Assembly (NCBI RefSeq): GCF_008629685.1
Contig: NZ_VWSF01000001.1
Coordinates: 620,001 to 684,000 of the forward strand
DNA length: 64,000 nucleotides
Origin: Adhaeribacter rhizoryzae
GTDB taxonomy: Bacteria > Bacteroidota > Bacteroidia > Cytophagales > Hymenobacteraceae
Direction: 5' to 3'
Shown: in pieces, positions 51,034 through 59,903 of the stretch
Numbering within the stretch: the first letter of the stretch is position 1
Layout: the number at the start of each line of letters is the position of its first letter
Notes under the pieces: model-generated
The model's input: only the letters and a program-made list of their open reading frames with translations
Database searches by the model: none
Told to the model about the DNA's origin: nothing
Translations under genes and position numbers: made by a program

Positions 51034-52257
51034 ATGAAAAGAATATTCACTTATTTTTTGATATTAGCCTTATTTTTCGGCGCATGCACACCGCGGCAGG
51101 CCTTATTCCGGCAAAACCTGGATTATGCTTATATACCCGCTACCACTATAGCTTACGATTACCTGGCCGATAAAGACAGTTTACAGGTTTTTCTGAAGTT
51201 TGCCGATGAAGGGTTATTTAAAGATTTACCCCAAAACCAGCTTAAACTATTGTATACCATTAGCCTGAGCTACGAACGGCCCGACATAATTCGGCGCGAC
51301 TCGGTGCGGCAATTTGGTAAGCGTCTGCGTTTTAAAAATAATTTCGCGTACGTCGATTTTAAGCTGCCCACGGCAGGCATTACGCTGCCTTCGGTGTTGC
51401 AGTTGCAGATACCGCAGCACGTGGCCGAAGATGAATATTTATGGCTGGATATTCCGTTGCGGCGCGATGTACTTGCTAAAAAGTTGCTCTTGACAGATGC
51501 GAATACCGGGTTGCCCTTGTTTCGCGCGTATGTAAATACTTCCGAGACTTTTAAAATTAAATCTTCTGCTCCCATCAATAGCGTGCAGCTAAAGCAATAC
51601 GAAACCGATTTTCCAGCAGCATTACCGCCTTTTTCGTTAAGCCAGAAAAAAGTTTCGCCTACTTTAAACCTGATCCGGACAAGTCAGATTCCGGTAGGAG
51701 AAAATATTAAATTAGACCAGGAAGGTTTGTTTGTGCTGGATGCCGGCGAGTCCAGTACCAGTATTATTTCGGTTGCCAACGAATACCCCGAACTAACAAC
51801 CGCCCGCGAATTAATTGAACCTTTAATTTACATGACCAGTTCGGAAGAACGGAAAAAGTTGTACGAGGCCACCGAACCGAAAAAGGCGCTGGATCGTTTC
51901 TGGCTCGATATTGCGAACCAAAACCAAGAACTAGCCAAACGGCTGATTAAAGAATATTACCAGCGGGTAAAAGAAGCCAATATTTTTTTTAGTTCGCACA
52001 AAGACGGCTGGCTAACCGACCGCGGCATGTTGTATATTATTCTGGGAAAACCTACCGTGGTTAACCGACGGCTGGATGCCGAAGAATGGACGTATATTAA
52101 CCGCAGACAAGGTGGCGCCACTTATAAATTTATTTTCATTAAAAAACCCAATACCTTTACACAAAATCACTACGAACTAATCCGGCGTCCGGAATACGAG
52201 TTTGTGTGGTACAGCACCGTAGAAAAATGGAGAAAAGGAACTATACTAGAGGAGTAA
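51034..52257 (+). CDS. GWxTD domain-containing lipoprotein
   Basis: From ATG 51034 this is 407 residues and starts with a proper lipoprotein signal (MKRIFTYFLILALFFGAC, Cys18). The upstream ATG 50983 would place 17 charged residues before it. The body has beta-strand-rich regions, and the diagnostic GWxTD motif is in HKDGWLTDRGMLYIILGKP about 60-80 residues from the C-terminus, followed by WTYINRRQGGATYKFIF. The function of GWxTD proteins is unknown; many are exported in Bacteroidota. The end overlaps rlmB by 31 bases. Confidence 0.85.
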   Translation: MKRIFTYFLILALFFGACTPRQALFRQNLDYAYIPATTIAYDYLADKDSLQVFLKFADEGLFKDLPQNQLKLLYTISLSYERPDIIRRDSVRQFGKRLRFKNNFAYVDFKLPTAGITLPSVLQLQIPQHVAEDEYLWLDIPLRRDVLAKKLLLTDANTGLPLFRAYVNTSETFKIKSSAPINSVQLKQYETDFPAALPPFSLSQKKVSPTLNLIRTSQIPVGENIKLDQEGLFVLDAGESSTSIISVANEYPELTTARELIEPLIYMTSSEERKKLYEATEPKKALDRFWLDIANQNQELAKRLIKEYYQRVKEANIFFSSHKDGWLTDRGMLYIILGKPTVVNRRLDAEEWTYINRRQGGATYKFIFIKKPNTFTQNHYELIRRPEYEFVWYSTVEKWRKGTILEE

Positions 52258-53036
52258 ACCCCCGTGGCCCGCGCCGCGAAAAAGCAGATAATATTCAGAT
52301 GATTTTTGGGCTGCGGCCCATAACCGAGGCTTTGCTGGCGGGCAAAGACTTGGAGCGCATATATTTGCAGAAAGGCCAGCGCAACAGCATGACCATTGAA
52401 ATAACCGAACTGGCGCATAGAGCCAATGTGCCGGTTTCTATGGTTCCGCCCGAAAAACTGGATACCTTAACCCGTAAAAATCACCAGGGTGCCGTAGCTT
52501 ATTTATCGGCGATTACTTATTTGCCTTTGGATAATATTGTGGCCGATATTTACGAGAAAGGTAAAACCCCGCTTATTTTAGTGCTCGACCGGATTACCGA
52601 TGTGCGTAATTTTGGTTCGATTGCCCGTAACGCCGAGTGTATGGGTGTAGATGCCATTGTAATTCCTAGCCGTGGGGCCGCCCAAATTAACGGCGATGCT
52701 CTGAAAACTTCGGCCGGGGCCTTAAATATTGTGCCGGTTTGCCGCGAAAACAACTTAAAAGATACCTTAAACTTTCTGCAGAATTCGGGCATTCAGGTAG
52801 TAGCGTGTACCGAAAAAGGCGACGTTGATATTAATGCCGGTACCGTAGATTTAACCGGGCCAACGGCTATTTTAATGGGCAGCGAAGAAGACGGAATTTC
52901 GCCGGAATATTTAAAGAAAGCCGATGCGAAAGTTAAAATTCCGTTAGTAGGTCAAATTGGCTCTTTAAACGTTTCGGTAGCCAGCGGTATTATTTTGTTT
53001 GAAGTATTGCGGCAGCGGTTGGCCGTGCCGGGCTAA
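52227..53036 (+). CDS. rlmB: 23S rRNA 2'-O-ribose methyltransferase (RlmB-type, SPOUT)
   Basis: A 269-residue protein from ATG 52227 (the GTG at 52206 is less likely). The N-terminal substrate-binding domain (MIFGLRPITEALLAGKDLER) leads into the knotted SPOUT domain with LDRITDVRNFGSIARNAECM (motif 1), AILMGSEEDGISPEYLKKAD (motif 2) and IPLVGQIGSLNVSVASGIIL (motif 3). These suit the TrmH family; RlmB methylates G2251 of 23S rRNA. The close paralogue RlmB/TrmH distinction rests on family likeness. It overlaps the GWxTD gene end and is probably coupled to it. Confidence 0.92.
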   Translation: MEKRNYTRGVNPRGPRREKADNIQMIFGLRPITEALLAGKDLERIYLQKGQRNSMTIEITELAHRANVPVSMVPPEKLDTLTRKNHQGAVAYLSAITYLPLDNIVADIYEKGKTPLILVLDRITDVRNFGSIARNAECMGVDAIVIPSRGAAQINGDALKTSAGALNIVPVCRENNLKDTLNFLQNSGIQVVACTEKGDVDINAGTVDLTGPTAILMGSEEDGISPEYLKKADAKVKIPLVGQIGSLNVSVASGIILFEVLRQRLAVPG

Positions 53037-53081
53037 AATTAACTTTTATATAGGTAATCTATCAGCTAGTTCTAAACAGTA

Positions 53082-53128
53082 AACGAGCGGCCAGAATATT
53101 TTGAATATTCCGGCCGCTCGTTTGTTTT
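53082..53128 (+). terminator. Terminator after rlmB
   Basis: The stem AACGAGCGGCC / GGCCGCTCGTT (53082-53092 with 53112-53122), an inner AATATT pairing and a T-rich tail. Confidence 0.88.
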
Positions 53129-53180
53129 AATTACTTCGGGTTGGCTCTCTGCTAATTATACCAAGTAGTGTTTAAGCTTT

Positions 53181-53314
53181 CCATAAATATAATATAAAAC
53201 CTCTCAATTGTCATGCTGAAAGCATCTATTGGTTAGAAAGTAAAGGAGGTAATTTTCGCTTTACTGGATTTACCTGTAAAGCCTTCTGTCCAATAGATCT
53301 TTCCAAGATGACAA
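53181..53314 (+). repeat. Dispersed intergenic repeat type 1, copy b
   Basis: Matches 7820-7957 over its full length. Its outer arms, TTGTCATGCTGAAAGCATCT and AGATCTTTCCAAGATGACAA, form an imperfect inverted repeat that continues with ATTGG/CCAAT. It lies in the 310-base gap between rlmB and a convergent lipoprotein gene, which holds nothing else but a terminator. Confidence 0.85.
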
Positions 53315-53346
53315 AAAAGAATAGGACTGATATAAAAAAGTTTCTG

Positions 53347-53709
53347 CTAATCAGATTTACTCGTCCAGATTAATTCGGCAGCAGAAATATTGGGGCAAGG
53401 ATCGTCGTTGGTGCAAATTATTAATTCGCCGGTGCAGGTATAATATTGCGGTATGCCATCTACGGCCGGCCCGGTTACCCAAGTTACAATAAGCTGCTGG
53501 TTGCCCGAATTAACCTTGTAAATTCTCAGGTTGCAGGCGTTGTTTTCGCACATATTGCTCTTCTCAAACGTTTCGACTTTAGCTTTTAGCCAGGATAAGT
53601 TATTTACGGGGTCTTTTATATCACAGGCAATTTCGGTGTCGTCGTTGTGCTCACACGAGACCAAGTTTAGCGAAAACAAGATTAACAAAACAGAGAAGCA
53701 GTTTTTCAT
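53347..53709 (-). CDS. Small Cys-rich lipoprotein
   Basis: A 120-residue lipoprotein (lipobox NLVSC, Cys19). The mature part has seven further Cys residues (IACDIKD, NMCENNACNLRI, YTCTGELIICTNDDPCPN), so disulphides are likely in the periplasm or at the surface. The segment VNSGNQQLIVTWVTG looks like a beta-hairpin. No family is recognised. Its reading frame, signal and start look genuine. It is transcribed away from manC with about 150 bases between, including a terminator for neither strand alone (53812-53843 suits both). Confidence 0.72.
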   Translation of the reverse strand: MKNCFSVLLILFSLNLVSCEHNDDTEIACDIKDPVNNLSWLKAKVETFEKSNMCENNACNLRIYKVNSGNQQLIVTWVTGPAVDGIPQYYTCTGELIICTNDDPCPNISAAELIWTSKSD

Positions 53710-53811
53710 GGGGCAATATTATTCCTTTCTGTAGATAAGAGCCCGGCAACCACTTAATAGTTGCACCATCCATTTAAAATTATTTGAATATTCCAGATCC
53801 TAGGAAAAATA

Positions 53812-53843
53812 AAAAGAGGCATTAAAATCTTAATGCCTCTTTT
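53812..53843 (-). terminator. Terminator of manC
   Basis: A perfect 13-bp stem AAAAGAGGCATTA / TAATGCCTCTTTT (53812-53824 with 53831-53843), about 22 bases beyond the manC stop on the minus strand. Confidence 0.9.
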
Positions 53844-53865
53844 GGTGCTGCAATATTTTTAATAT

Positions 53866-54942
53866 TTAATTATAGCCGCTGCCTTTTTTAGATTTTACAT
53901 CGGCAACAAAGTCTTTTACCCGCTGCTCTTCATCTTTGGGGCAAATCATAAGTACATTGTCGTACTCGGCTACAATAAAGTTCTCCAGGCCATTTATTAC
54001 TACCAGCCGTTCTTGCGGGGTTTTAATAATGCAATTGCGGGTATCGTATAAAAGCACATCGCCGTCTATTACGTTGCCAGCTTCGTCTTTATTGCCAATG
54101 CTGTACAACGAATTCCAGGTACCTAAATCTGACCAGCCAAAATCGCTTAAAAGCACAAATACGTTATCCGCTTTTTCCATAATGCCGTAATCGATAGAAA
54201 TATTGCGGCAATGCGAGTAAGCCCGGTTAATAAATTCTTCTTCCTGGGGTTTGTTCAGGTACAACAAGCCTTCTTCAAATATTTCGGCTACTTCGCTTAA
54301 ATATTGCCGGAAGGCATGCAGAATAGATTTTACGTTCCAGATAAAAATACCCGAATTCCAGACAAAGTCACCGCTATCTAAAAACATCTGGGCCAGTTCT
54401 AAGTTTGGCTTTTCGGTAAAGGTTTTTACTTTTTTAAGGTGCTGTCCGCCTTCAATAAACTGGATGTAGCCGTAACCGGTATCGGGGCGGCTTGGGGTAA
54501 TGCCTAAAGTAAGTAATATTTCTTCTTTTCCGGCGGCGGTAATTGCCTCCTGAATAATCCGCACAAAAGCTTCTTCTTTCAGAATTACGTGATCGGCCGG
54601 GGCTACAACCAAAGTAGCGTTGGGGTTAATCTGGCTGATTTTAAAACTGGCATAGGCAATGGCCGGTGCGGTATTGCGCCCAATGGGTTCGCACAATATT
54701 TGGTTTTGCGTGAGGTGGGGCAGCTGCTCTTTTACCAAATCGCGGTAATCGGTGTTGGTTACAATGTAAATATTTTCGGGCGGACAAACATCCTGAAAAC
54801 GTTTTACCGTCATTTGCAGCATACTGGCGCCAACGCCTAACACATCGTGAAACTGCTTGGGATTATTGGTGCGGCTAAAAGGCCAAAAGCGGCTGCCAAT
54901 GCCACCAGCCATTATTACTACAAAAGTATCTTTGCTACTCAT
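53866..54942 (-). CDS. manC: Mannose-1-phosphate guanylyltransferase
   Basis: A 358-residue nucleotidyltransferase that makes GDP-mannose from mannose-1-phosphate and GTP for surface polysaccharides. The motifs are MAGGIGSRFWPFSRTNNPKQF near the start (binding loop), EPIGRNTAPAIAYASF, VVAPADHVI, FTEKPNLELAQMFLDSGDFV and SIDYGIMEKADNVFV. It lacks the phosphomannose isomerase domain of bifunctional ManC. Its ATG overlaps the stop of kdsD by one base, so the two genes are coupled. Confidence 0.95.
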   Translation of the reverse strand: MSSKDTFVVIMAGGIGSRFWPFSRTNNPKQFHDVLGVGASMLQMTVKRFQDVCPPENIYIVTNTDYRDLVKEQLPHLTQNQILCEPIGRNTAPAIAYASFKISQINPNATLVVAPADHVILKEEAFVRIIQEAITAAGKEEILLTLGITPSRPDTGYGYIQFIEGGQHLKKVKTFTEKPNLELAQMFLDSGDFVWNSGIFIWNVKSILHAFRQYLSEVAEIFEEGLLYLNKPQEEEFINRAYSHCRNISIDYGIMEKADNVFVLLSDFGWSDLGTWNSLYSIGNKDEAGNVIDGDVLLYDTRNCIIKTPQERLVVINGLENFIVAEYDNVLMICPKDEEQRVKDFVADVKSKKGSGYN

Positions 54943-55913
54943 TAAATTAAGCCTTCTTTAAGTAAATCATGTAAGTGTACAAAGCCAGCAAAGTTACCAG
55001 ATTTTGTTACAATTAGTTGGGTAATATTGCGTTTTTGCATTATTTCTAAAGCGGCGGTAGCATACTCATCGGCCTCAATGGTAAGCGGCGCCGCGGTCAT
55101 AATATCGCTGGCCTGAATGGCTTGCAGCGAATCGTATTTGTTCAGCATCCGGCGCAAGTCGCCGTCAGTGATAATCCCGGTCAAAATACCATTTTCCTCG
55201 GTTAATACCGCCGTAGCACCTAATCTTTTAGACGAAATTTCAATAATTATTTCTTTTAGCACAGCCGTTTCAACTACTGCCGGAGCGGCATTTTGGGTAT
55301 AAATATCGCTTACCCGCAAGTAAAGCTGTTTGCCCAAAGAGCCACCCGGATGCAAGTTGGCAAAATCGCGGCTGCTAAAATCCCGGGCTTCCAGCAAACA
55401 AACAGCCAGCGCATCGCCCAGCGCCAGGGCGGCCGTGGTACTGGAAGTAGGTGCCAGGTTGTGCGGGCAAGCTTCTTTTTCTACCGATGCATTTAAAATA
55501 TAATCGGCTTGCTGGGCCAGGTAAGAACTGGGGTTGCCAACCAAGGCGGCTAATTTAGAACCTTTACGTTTGAGTAGCGGCACCAGTACCTTTACTTCGG
55601 GGGTGTTGCCGCTTTTAGAAATGCAGATTACAAAATCATCGGGTTGAATCATGCCAATATCGCCGTGAATGGCATCGGCGGCGTGCATAAACAAAGCAGG
55701 CGTGCCGGTAGAGTTAAGCGTAGCAACCATTTTGGCGGCTATATGAGCACTTTTGCCAATGCCGGTTATTACCACCCGGCCAGGCGTCTGTAATATGGCC
55801 TGTACACAAGCTTCAAAATCATCATCAATGAAATTTACAAGTCGCTGAATGGCTGCTGCTTCTTCCTGCAAAACATTTTTCGCGATTAATTTAATATTTT
55901 TTATTATTTTCAA
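54942..55913 (-). CDS. kdsD: Arabinose-5-phosphate isomerase (KpsF/GutQ/KdsD family)
   Basis: A 323-residue protein with a SIS domain (about residues 35-185: VVITGIGKSAHIAAKMVATL, SGNTPEVKVLVPLLKRKG, HNLAPTSSTTAALALGDALA) and two C-terminal CBS domains (about 205-320). It isomerises ribulose-5-phosphate to arabinose-5-phosphate, the first step to Kdo in LPS. It overlaps manC by one base. It is divergent from recQ. Confidence 0.95.
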   Translation of the reverse strand: MKIIKNIKLIAKNVLQEEAAAIQRLVNFIDDDFEACVQAILQTPGRVVITGIGKSAHIAAKMVATLNSTGTPALFMHAADAIHGDIGMIQPDDFVICISKSGNTPEVKVLVPLLKRKGSKLAALVGNPSSYLAQQADYILNASVEKEACPHNLAPTSSTTAALALGDALAVCLLEARDFSSRDFANLHPGGSLGKQLYLRVSDIYTQNAAPAVVETAVLKEIIIEISSKRLGATAVLTEENGILTGIITDGDLRRMLNKYDSLQAIQASDIMTAAPLTIEADEYATAALEIMQKRNITQLIVTKSGNFAGFVHLHDLLKEGLI

Positions 55914-55995
55914 TTTAAATTTGTATTGGGCTAGAGAAATAGCTGAAATAAAATTAACGTAAATCTATTTTTATTAAAATACCCTTAAAGAACAA

Positions 55996-58176
55996 ATGTT
56001 AGCCACACAAGAGTTACAGATTAAAGACAAATTAAAAGAAGTTTTTGGGTATAACCAATTCAGGGGAAATCAGGAGGCTATAATTAACAATATTATAAAT
56101 GGTAACAATACGTTTGTTATCATGCCTACCGGGGCCGGAAAATCGTTGTGCTATCAGCTTCCCGCTCTTGTGCTACCAGGTACTGCCATTGTTATTTCGC
56201 CCCTGATTGCGCTCATGAAAAATCAGGTAGACCAGTTAAATGCCTTTGGCGTAAATGCGCAGTTCCTGAACTCAACGCTTACCAAAGCGGAAATGAATAA
56301 AGTTAAAAAGGAAACCATTAGCGGCGAGGTAAAACTGCTCTACGTAGCGCCCGAATCGCTGACGAAAGAAGAAACTTTAGATTTTCTGCAGAAAGCTAAA
56401 ATATCGTTTGTGGCTATAGATGAGGCGCACTGTATTTCGGAATGGGGCCACGATTTCCGGCCGGAGTACCGTAAAATTAGAGGTATTATTGATAGTATTG
56501 GCGATTTGCCAATTATAGCACTTACCGCAACGGCCACTCCTAAAGTGCAGCTAGATATTCAGAAAAACTTGCAGATGGACGATGCTTCGGTGTTTAAATC
56601 GTCGTTTAATCGCACCAACTTATATTACGAGGTTCGGCCCAAGCACAATACCAAGAAACAGCTTATTCAATATATAAAGAAGCACAAAGGCAAAAGCGGT
56701 ATTATTTATTGCCTGAGCCGCAAAAAAGTAGAAGAAATTGCCGAACTGTTGCGCGTGAACGATGTAAAAGCATTGCCTTATCACGCGGGCTTGGAACCGG
56801 GTATCCGGATGGCTAACCAGGATGCTTTCCTGAACGAAGACGCCGATGTAATTGTAGCCACCATTGCTTTCGGGATGGGCATTGATAAACCGGATGTACG
56901 CTTTGTAATTCACTACGATACTCCTAAATCTATTGAAGGCTATTACCAGGAAACCGGTCGGGGTGGCCGCGATGGTTTAGAAGGTAACTGCCTCATGTTT
57001 TACTCTTACGACGATATTGTAAAACTCGAAAAATTCAGCAAAGACAAACCGGTAACCGAACGCGATAATTCCAAATTATTATTGCAGGAAATGGCCGCTT
57101 ACGCCGATTCGGCAGTTTGCCGCCGGAAGCAACTGCTGCATTATTTTGGCGAAATTTTTGAAAAGGACTGCGGCTTTTGCGATAACTGCGTGCACCCGAA
57201 AGAGCGTTTTGAAGCCGGCGAGGAAGTATTATTAGCCCTGAAAGCCGCGGTACAAACCGAACAGCGCTTTGGTATGGACCACCTGGTGGCGGTACTTACC
57301 GGCATGAAAGACCAGTACGTTGAAAGCTACTCGCACGACCAACTGGAGGTTTATGGCAAAGGTAACGAACAAGATGCCCAGTTCTGGAATTCCGTTATCC
57401 GGCAAATTTTACTATCCGGGTTCCTGGAAAAAGATATTGAGAACATAGGCGTATTAAAAGTTACGCAAAAAGGCTACGACTTTATACAGGGCCCGCACCC
57501 GATTAAACTGGCCAAAGACCACAACTTCGAAGAAGAAGTACAGAAAGAAGAAGAAAAAGAAGAAATTCAGTCTTCGGCCGGCCACGATACGGTACTGTTT
57601 GATATGCTGAAGGCGCTTCGGAAAAAAATGGCTAACCAACTGAACTTGCCCCCTTACGTGCTTTTTCAGGACCCTTCTTTAAAAGAAATGGCCACTACTT
57701 ACCCCACCAAAAAAGAAGACTTGGCCCACATTAGCGGCGTGGGTATGGGTAAGGTGCAGAAGTTTGGCAAGCCTTTTATGGATTTGATTACTAAGTATGT
57801 AGAAGATAACGATATTGTTACGGCTGCCGATGTAGTGGTAAAATCAGCCGTTAATAAATCTAAAATCAAAATCTATATTATTCAGCAGATAGATAAAAAA
57901 ATGGATTTGGAAGAAATTGCGGCTTCCAAAGACATTACCATGGCCGAACTAATTGAAGAAATAGAACATATTTGTTATTCCGGTACCAAATTAAACCTGA
58001 ACTATTACATAGACGAGGTATTGGACGAAGAGCGGCAGGAAGAAATTTACGATTATTTTATGCAAGCCAGCACCGATAACATAGCCGTAGCCTTAAAAGA
58101 ACTGGGTACCGACGATTACACCGAAGAAGATTTACGCCTGATGCGCATTAAGTTCTTGTCGGAATACGCAAATTAA
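55996..58176 (+). CDS. recQ: ATP-dependent DNA helicase RecQ
   Basis: A 726-residue 3'-5' DNA helicase in recombination and fork repair. Walker A is MPTGAGKSLCYQLPA, the DEAH box is VAIDEAHCISEWGHDFRPEY, and motif VI is QETGRGGRDGLEGNC. The zinc module has Cys in AVCRRKQLLHYFGE and CGFCDNC. A winged-helix domain follows, then an HRDC domain (about residues 530-605: LRKKMANQLNLPPYVLFQDP) and a further C-terminal extension of about 110 residues rich in acidic helix (LEEIAASKDITMAELIEEIE), as in other Bacteroidota RecQ. Single gene with an upstream divergent gap of 82 bases. Confidence 0.97.
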   Translation: MLATQELQIKDKLKEVFGYNQFRGNQEAIINNIINGNNTFVIMPTGAGKSLCYQLPALVLPGTAIVISPLIALMKNQVDQLNAFGVNAQFLNSTLTKAEMNKVKKETISGEVKLLYVAPESLTKEETLDFLQKAKISFVAIDEAHCISEWGHDFRPEYRKIRGIIDSIGDLPIIALTATATPKVQLDIQKNLQMDDASVFKSSFNRTNLYYEVRPKHNTKKQLIQYIKKHKGKSGIIYCLSRKKVEEIAELLRVNDVKALPYHAGLEPGIRMANQDAFLNEDADVIVATIAFGMGIDKPDVRFVIHYDTPKSIEGYYQETGRGGRDGLEGNCLMFYSYDDIVKLEKFSKDKPVTERDNSKLLLQEMAAYADSAVCRRKQLLHYFGEIFEKDCGFCDNCVHPKERFEAGEEVLLALKAAVQTEQRFGMDHLVAVLTGMKDQYVESYSHDQLEVYGKGNEQDAQFWNSVIRQILLSGFLEKDIENIGVLKVTQKGYDFIQGPHPIKLAKDHNFEEEVQKEEEKEEIQSSAGHDTVLFDMLKALRKKMANQLNLPPYVLFQDPSLKEMATTYPTKKEDLAHISGVGMGKVQKFGKPFMDLITKYVEDNDIVTAADVVVKSAVNKSKIKIYIIQQIDKKMDLEEIAASKDITMAELIEEIEHICYSGTKLNLNYYIDEVLDEERQEEIYDYFMQASTDNIAVALKELGTDDYTEEDLRLMRIKFLSEYAN

Positions 58177-58189
58177 ACGGTTGTAAGGT

Positions 58190-58215
58190 TGAATTGCTAA
58201 ATGGTTAAATTATTG
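58190..58215 (+). repeat. Repeat tract after recQ, inverted partner of 58385-58410
   Basis: GTTGAATTGCTAAATGGTTAAATT here is matched in reverse complement by AGCAATTTAACCATTTAACAATTC before purD (one shift). It begins 14 bases after the recQ stop. Confidence 0.6.
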
Positions 58216-58247
58216 ATGATTTAGAACATTTAATATAGCCAAGACAT

Positions 58248-58279
58248 AAAGCTGACTCATTCTGGGTCAGCTTTTTTGT
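58248..58279 (+). terminator. Terminator after recQ
   Basis: The stem AAAGCTGAC / GTCAGCTTT (58248-58256 with 58266-58274) is followed by a T-run. Confidence 0.85.
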
Positions 58280-58384
58280 TTCCGGCGGTTTATTTTCCAT
58301 TAATTTTCCGGCACGAATAAGAGAACGCTTTTGGAAAATTGGTAACTTCGCCGCGCAAGCACCTATTATTTAAAAAAGCTGTTT

Positions 58385-58410
58385 AGCAATTTAACCATTT
58401 AACAATTCAG
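58385..58410 (-). repeat. Repeat tract before purD, inverted partner of 58190-58215
   Basis: TTTAGCAATTTAACCATTTAACAATTCAGCC ends just before the purD ATG and mirrors the tract after recQ. Confidence 0.6.
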
Positions 58411-58415
58411 CCATA

Positions 58416-59693
58416 ATGAATATTTTAATAATCGGATCGGGTGGAAGAGAACATGCCTTGGCCTGGAAATTACGCCAAAGCGAGTATGCTGAAAAAATTT
58501 TTGTGGCACCGGGCAATGCCGGTACGGCCCAGGTAGCTACCAATGTTGATATAGCCACCACCGATTTTGAAGTGCTTGCCAAATTTGCCGACGATTATGA
58601 TGTTATGATGGTGGTAGTGGGGCAGGAGGCAGCCTTGGTAGCCGGTATTCACGATTATTTCAAGAAACTGGAAAATTCGCGGCATATATTGGTAGTTGGG
58701 CCTTGTAAAGATGGCGCGCAACTGGAAGGAAGCAAAGACTTCTCGAAACAGTTTATGCAGCGGCACAATATTCCGACAGCCCGCTACGCCACCTTCACCG
58801 AAGCCAATTATGTAGATGCCATTAGTTATTTAGAGAATCATCGGTATCCGGTGGTGTTAAAAGCCGATGGTTTGGCTGCTGGCAAAGGCGTGGTAATTGC
58901 CCAGAATTTTGAAGAAGCCAGCCAGCAACTGGAAGGCATGCTGCATTTACGGCGGTTTGGTGAGGCTGGCAGCAAAGTAGTAATTGAAGAGTTTTTAGAA
59001 GGTATTGAGTTATCGGCTTTTATTTTAACCGATGGCAAAGAATATATTTTACTACCCGAAGCCAAAGATTACAAGAGAATTGGGGAAGGCGATACCGGCC
59101 TGAATACCGGTGGCATGGGCGCTATATCGCCGGTGCCGTTTGCCGATGCTACTTTTATGCAGAAAGTAGAAGAACGCATTATTAAACCTACTTTAGCCGG
59201 ATTACAAGCCGATAATATTTCTTATTCCGGATTTCTGTTTATTGGTTTAATGAAAGTTAACGACGAGCCGTACGTAATTGAGTACAACGTACGGTTAGGC
59301 GACCCCGAAACCGAAGCCATTTTGCCCCGCATTAAAACCGATTTATTTGAGTTGTTCCGGGCTTTACACGACGGCGAACTGAATAATTTTAAATTGGAAA
59401 TTGATCCGCGTACCGCCGCCACCATTATGCTGGTAGCTGGCGGATACCCCGAAGACTACAAAAAAGGCGATGTTATTTCGGGTTTGGAAGTGCCCGGCGA
59501 GGTATTAACATTTCATGCGGGCACTGCCCAAAACGACAAAGGCCAGATTACTACCAACGGCGGCCGGGTTATAGCTTTAACAGCTTTAGGTAATAATTTG
59601 CCCGATGCTTTAGCCAAAGCCACCACTGCCGCCGAAAAAATTACCTGGAACAACCGGTATTACCGCAAAGATATTGGCTTCGATTTACAGTAA
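58416..59693 (+). CDS. purD: Phosphoribosylamine--glycine ligase
   Basis: A 425-residue ATP-grasp enzyme that joins phosphoribosylamine and glycine in de novo purine synthesis. It begins MNILIIGSGGREHALAWKL; other motifs are VVLKADGLAAGKGVVIA (ATP-binding), GAISPVPFAD and EYNVRLGDPETEAILPRI (metal and phosphate). The length is standard. The start falls a few bases after a repeat tract, with no clear ribosome-binding site. It is a single-gene unit. Confidence 0.97.
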   Translation: MNILIIGSGGREHALAWKLRQSEYAEKIFVAPGNAGTAQVATNVDIATTDFEVLAKFADDYDVMMVVVGQEAALVAGIHDYFKKLENSRHILVVGPCKDGAQLEGSKDFSKQFMQRHNIPTARYATFTEANYVDAISYLENHRYPVVLKADGLAAGKGVVIAQNFEEASQQLEGMLHLRRFGEAGSKVVIEEFLEGIELSAFILTDGKEYILLPEAKDYKRIGEGDTGLNTGGMGAISPVPFADATFMQKVEERIIKPTLAGLQADNISYSGFLFIGLMKVNDEPYVIEYNVRLGDPETEAILPRIKTDLFELFRALHDGELNNFKLEIDPRTAATIMLVAGGYPEDYKKGDVISGLEVPGEVLTFHAGTAQNDKGQITTNGGRVIALTALGNNLPDALAKATTAAEKITWNNRYYRKDIGFDLQ

Positions 59694-59694
59694 C

Positions 59695-59742
59695 AGTTAG
59701 CAGTTAACAATAAGCAATAAACAGTTAACAGTAAATCGCAAA
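59695..59742. repeat. Degenerate tandem tract after purD
   Basis: CAGTTAGCAGTTAAC, AATAAGCAATAAAC and AGTTAACAGTAAATC are loose tandem units that begin two bases after the stop. Confidence 0.6.
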
Positions 59743-59822
59743 AGAGATAGGTAATATTTTAAATCAGTTTTCTATATAATAGGGCTGGTTGGTAGAAGAA
59801 GGAGTTTAGAGATAGAAAAATA

Positions 59823-59855
59823 AAAAAGGGCCGCTGTTAAAGCGGCCCTTTTTAT
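59823..59855. terminator. Bidirectional terminator between purD and the bacilliredoxin gene
   Basis: A perfect stem AAAAGGGCCGCT / AGCGGCCCTTTT (59824-59835 with 59841-59852) with a 5-nt loop has A-run and T-run arms and serves both converging genes. Confidence 0.9.
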
Positions 59856-59857
59856 TC

Positions 59858-59902
59858 TGAAATCAGTGTAATCTGAAAAATCAGTGTTAATCAGTAGTCT
59901 GG
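59858..59902 (-). repeat. Degenerate tandem tract ending at the bacilliredoxin stop
   Basis: On the minus strand, ACTGATTAACACTGATTTTT and CAGATTACACTGATTTCAG are loose repeats of a CACTGATT unit starting directly after the stop codon. Confidence 0.6.
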
Positions 59903-59903
59903 A

